Assembly (NCBI GenBank): GCA_008694505.1
Contig: VZDJ01000063.1
Span: 3,050,339-3,114,338 of the forward strand
DNA: 64,000 bases
Source of the DNA: Cyanoderma ruficeps
Taxonomy: Eukaryota; Chordata; Aves; Passeriformes; Timaliidae
Direction of reading: 5' to 3'
In this document: positions 61,239-64,000 of the stretch, piece after piece
Layout: every line of letters starts with the position of its first letter
Position numbering within the stretch: the stretch's first letter is position 1
Position numbers and translations under genes: made by a program
The notes under the pieces: generated by a model
Database searches by the model: none
What the model saw: the letters and a program-made list of their open reading frames with translations, nothing else
What the model was told of the DNA's origin: nothing

Positions 61239-61511
61239 TCCTCTGTTCCCGAGGATTTGTGTATTCTGAGCACAGAGGAGCAGTGTGCCAGCCGGGGTTT
61301 GTGCAAGCATGCATGAAGGCGTCACAGCACAAACACATGGCAAAACTCACATTTTCTGTGTGCCAAGCCAGGAGCCTTCTCTGTGCTGATGGCCCTTTCC
61401 AGGGCTGGTTTTGTATGGGAAAAAACAGATTGCTGCCTGTTCCCAGCCTGCTGGACCCTCTGCAGGAAGGGGATATCTGTCCCATTTCCCCCCAGCACAG
61501 GCTGAAGGCAG

Positions 61512-62028
61512 GGCTGGAAAATATTGAATGTACTAAACCCCCGTGGGTCTGCTAGGGCTGGAAAATACTGAATATAGTAAACCCTGGTGGGTGTGCCAGG
61601 GCTGGAAAATAGTGAATATACTAAACTGCCATGGGTCTGCCAGGGCTGGAAAATACTGCATGTACTAAACCCTCATGGGTGTGCCAGGGGTGTAAAATAC
61701 TGAATATACTAAACCTCCCCCTAGGTCTGTAAGGGATGTAAAATACTGAATATAATAAACCCCTGTGGGTCTGCCAGGGGTATAAAATACTGAATATACT
61801 AAACTGCAATGGGTCTGCCAGGGCTGGAAAATACTGAATATACTAAACCCTCATGGGTCTGCTAGGGATGGAAAATACTGAATATACTAAACCCATGTGG
61901 GTCTATAAAATACTGAATATACAAAACCCTCGTGGGTGTGCCAGGAGTGTAAAATACTGAATATACTAAACCCCTGCGGGTCTGCAAGGGATGTAAAATA
62001 TTGAATATACTAAAGCCCCGTGGTTCTG
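61512..62028. repeat. Twelve-copy minisatellite, 44 bp
   Basis: The unit runs GGCTGGAAAATACTGAATAT, then ACTAAACCC, then NNGTGGGTCTGCCAG. I count twelve copies, one of them shortened near 61900. Because 44 is not a multiple of 3, the long minus-strand frame through it cycles through the three phases every 132 bp and is not evidence of a gene. Confidence 0.94.
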
Positions 62029-62149
62029 CTCCCTGGAGGTGAGTGTGTGACCACGCCTGTGCCCGGGGGAGCAGCAGGGCAGTGGTTTTGCAGAGGCTGA
62101 GCTGCCCTTTGGTGTGTTCAAACCCTTCGGTGTGTTCAAACCCTGCTGT

Positions 62150-62680
62150 GAATTCGTCTGCGGGTCTCTGCAGGCTCCTGCTGCGCGCCTGAGCATCGGG
62201 GGGATGAATAAGCACTTTGAAGCAGTGATGCTCCTCGCCCTCCGAGCCTCTCCATCCGCCTGAGCTCCGCAGCGCTCTCCCTGCTTCCCTCGCAGCCAGC
62301 TCGGTGCCAGGGCGCTCTGGGGAGCTCTGGGGCTGCCTCACGGGCTCCAGGCTGATTTCCTGGAGCAAAGTAGGCCAGGAGGGCCGGCAGGGAGAAGCTG
62401 GGGGATGATGAGTGGGGCGGCATGAAGTCAGCGTGCTGCGCCAATCCGGGCAGGGCCACGCGGCTACGGATGCCTCTGGATGCTGGCACCGAGGGCGCCT
62501 CTCGCTGCGGGTTTGGTGCCTCCAGCCCCAGCTCAGCGCGCAGCAAAGAGTTACTAGGTCAGGCCCAATCGTTTGTGAGTGTTCTGTGAGGTGAGTGTGC
62601 ACAGGGGGATGCGGCTGAGCCGCCCGCAGCCCGCGCTCCGCTCCGCACCTTTCAGTGTCCCCGTGTGTGGTGTCTGGTAT
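62150..62680 (+). promoter_or_regulatory. GRAMD1B: CpG-rich block inside the intron, possible alternative promoter
   Basis: CpG becomes frequent (GCTGCGCGCCTGAGCATCGG, GCTGAGCCGCCCGCAGCCCG) compared with surrounding intron. A consensus donor, CTGTGAG|GTGAGTG, lies at 62591. Together with the splice-bounded block at 63633-63676 this could be the first exon of a shorter transcript of the host gene. It could also be unmethylated GC-rich DNA without promoter function. The minus-strand frame across it merges into the adjacent minisatellite and is not taken as a gene. Confidence 0.35.
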
Positions 62681-62904
62681 GGCTGTTGTGCCCCATCGCT
62701 GCTTCACCTGCCCTGCCTGACCCCCCTCACTCTTTTCTTTCCTCCCCACGTCAATCCCCCCCGTGTCTGAGCACTCCTCCTGTACCTGTGCACTGCCCAC
62801 AGCCATCCTGCTTTCTTCCTTTCCTTCTGACTCCTCAAATGCCCACTCGGGGGGGTGGGTGGGGTGTGTAACTCTCCCTTCCTGCAGGGTGAGAGGGAGG
62901 ATGA

Positions 62905-63305
62905 GCAGCTGCCTGGAAGCTGGGATGTTTCCCTGCTCAGTGGAGGCTGGGTTATTTCTCCACTCACTGGAAGCTGGGATGTTCCCCTGCTGGAAGCTGG
63001 GTTGTTCCCCTGCTCTCTGGAAGCTGGGTTATTTAATTTCCCTGCTCACTGGAGCTGGGTTGTTCCCTGCTCCCTGGAAGCTGGGTTATTTAATTTCCTT
63101 GCTCAGTGGAAGCTGGGTTGTTCCCCTGCCCTCTGGAAGCTGGGTTGTTCCCTGCTTGCTGAAGCTGGGTTGTTCCCTGCTGGAAGTTGGGTTATTTCCC
63201 CGCTCACTGGAAGCTGAGTTATTTCATTTCCCTGCTCACTAGAAGCTGGGTTATTTCATTTCCCTGCCCTCTGGAAGCTGGGTTATTTCCCAGCTCACTG
63301 GAGGA
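62905..63305. repeat. Minisatellite of 24-34-bp units
   Basis: About fourteen units of CTGGAAGCTGGGTTGTTCCC, then CTGCTC, alternate with a longer variant carrying TATTTAATTTCCCTGCTCAC. Forward frames stay open over parts and would read LEAGLFP-type repeats, which I regard as an artefact of the array. Confidence 0.93.
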
Positions 63306-63632
63306 GGAGGAGGGTCCTCTCTGTCCCTCAGGGTCCTCAAGCACCCTGTTCAACCCCTGGGGTGGTGGCAGAGGGGAGGAGTTGGAGGCATGGCAGTGAC
63401 TCAGGTCTAGTGCCAGGCCCCACACAAGTTCCTAACCTGGGGCCACCTGCTTGAGATGCTTTTCTTGCCCTTCTCGGGTTGGGCAGAAGCTCGGGACTAA
63501 CCCCTGACTGACTCATTGTTCTCACCCTCCTGTCAAATTGTTTGCCTGTTGTTCTTCATCCTCTTTTGACTGTCCCTTTCTCTCCCCTCCCTCCCTCCCT
63601 CCCTTCTCCCCCGATGCTCTGTCCCCTGCTAG

Positions 63633-63676
63633 GCCAAGCAGAAAGCATGGAGACGTCTGATATGGCGACAGCAAAG
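63633..63676 (+). other. Well-bounded 44-nt exon candidate
   Basis: A long pyrimidine tract (63564-63630, with CTCCCTCCCTCCCTCCC) leads to CCCCTGCTAG. The block then ends AGCAAAG|GTAGGA with GT at 63677. In the phase left by exon 50456-50533 it would hit TGA, so it is not a simple continuation. It could be a 5' exon carrying the start METSDMATAK (ATG 63647 or 63662) of a shorter isoform, a poison exon, or part of an unrelated transcript. I do not recognise the peptide. Confidence 0.35.
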
Positions 63677-64000
63677 GTAGGATGGAAATGCTGCCGGCCT
63701 CACTGTGCGTAAGTGGTTTCGCTTGGCACCTTCTTACTCTGCCCCCCGACCTTTTCACTGCCCCCTGCCCACCCTCCCTGCTGCTGGCACAGCCTGGGCT
63801 GGGCTCAGGATGGGTTTAAACCCTGGGAGGATGGTACAGTCCTGAGGAATTGCTGGAGTGTTGGTGCTGGAGGTGGGGGCTGGCAGGGAGGGAAACTGGG
63901 GGGCTTGTGGTCCCTCCGTGGCATCTGAGGTGGGGACAGGGATGCTGGCAGGGTCTGCTCGGCTGCTGGATGAAGGAGTGACACTAGGTGGTGCTTGAGG
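63677..64000. other. Intron-like sequence to the window edge
   Basis: No exon or repeat is visible. The sequence is mixed GC-rich intron with a G-run at 63871-63905. Confidence 0.45.

Larger units (their letters stand above)
50534..63632 (+). other. GRAMD1B: GRAMD1B intron sequence downstream of the 78-nt exon
   Basis: The donor GTGAGT at 50534 opens an intron that continues beyond the mapped features unless the 63.6-kb candidate exon is used. Besides the LTR, CR1 and minisatellite features listed separately, 51.1-54.3, 54.6-56.6 and 57.1-61.0 kb show no phase-compatible exon. Bases 59724-59762 hold a (GA)n run followed by poly-T, and 60170-60190 a poly-T run. Confidence 0.5.

Noticed and set aside
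61862..62806. Long minus-strand open frame of about 314 codons
   Set aside because: It runs through the 44-bp minisatellite and a CpG-rich block, with no splice or domain support; open because of repeat composition.

Overview
The window looks like a piece of a bird genome, most likely a songbird. It holds long, gene-poor, intron-like DNA and two 3'-terminal CR1 LINE fragments of the avian kind. It also holds several short LTR remnants, two of them solo LTRs with 6-bp target duplications, and an unusual number of minisatellites. There are no bacterial or organellar features. Two N runs inside microsatellites show it is a draft assembly.

The one gene I can name is on the + strand. Exon 39093-39433 is spliced to a 78-nt exon at 50456-50533, and together they give about 140 residues of a basic, serine-rich N-terminus. 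I read this as the long N-terminal isoform of GRAMD1B (Aster-B), an ER-anchored sterol transporter. Its GRAM, VASt and membrane domains must lie beyond the right edge. Everything from 39434 onward is then GRAMD1B intron apart from the small exons. The intron holds two LTR-like pieces, a CR1, a minisatellite abutting the second exon's acceptor, a solo LTR, a second CR1 and two more minisatellites. Near its right end are a CpG-rich block (62.15-62.68 kb) and a well-bounded 44-nt exon candidate (63633-63676), which may be an internal alternative promoter.

Left of the gene, bases 1-430 resemble the 3' UTR tail of an unidentified upstream transcript. At 2.5-3.3 kb there is a compact run of five small exons whose phases agree and which ends in a stop followed by poly(A) signals. 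I do not recognise this 85-codon product. It is followed by a 51-bp GC-rich minisatellite at 3.8-4.8 kb with a 308-bp higher-order repeat and a CTCF-like core in nearly every unit. A CpG-rich block at 7.37-7.86 kb ending in a good splice donor may be a distal promoter and first exon. From 8 to 38 kb I see no supported gene, only tandem duplications, minisatellites, low-complexity DNA and LTR pieces.

The genes do not form an operon-like unit. The only functional logic visible is that of one large vertebrate gene with possible multiple promoters (7.5, 38.5 and 62.5 kb) and a neighbouring small locus of unknown role.
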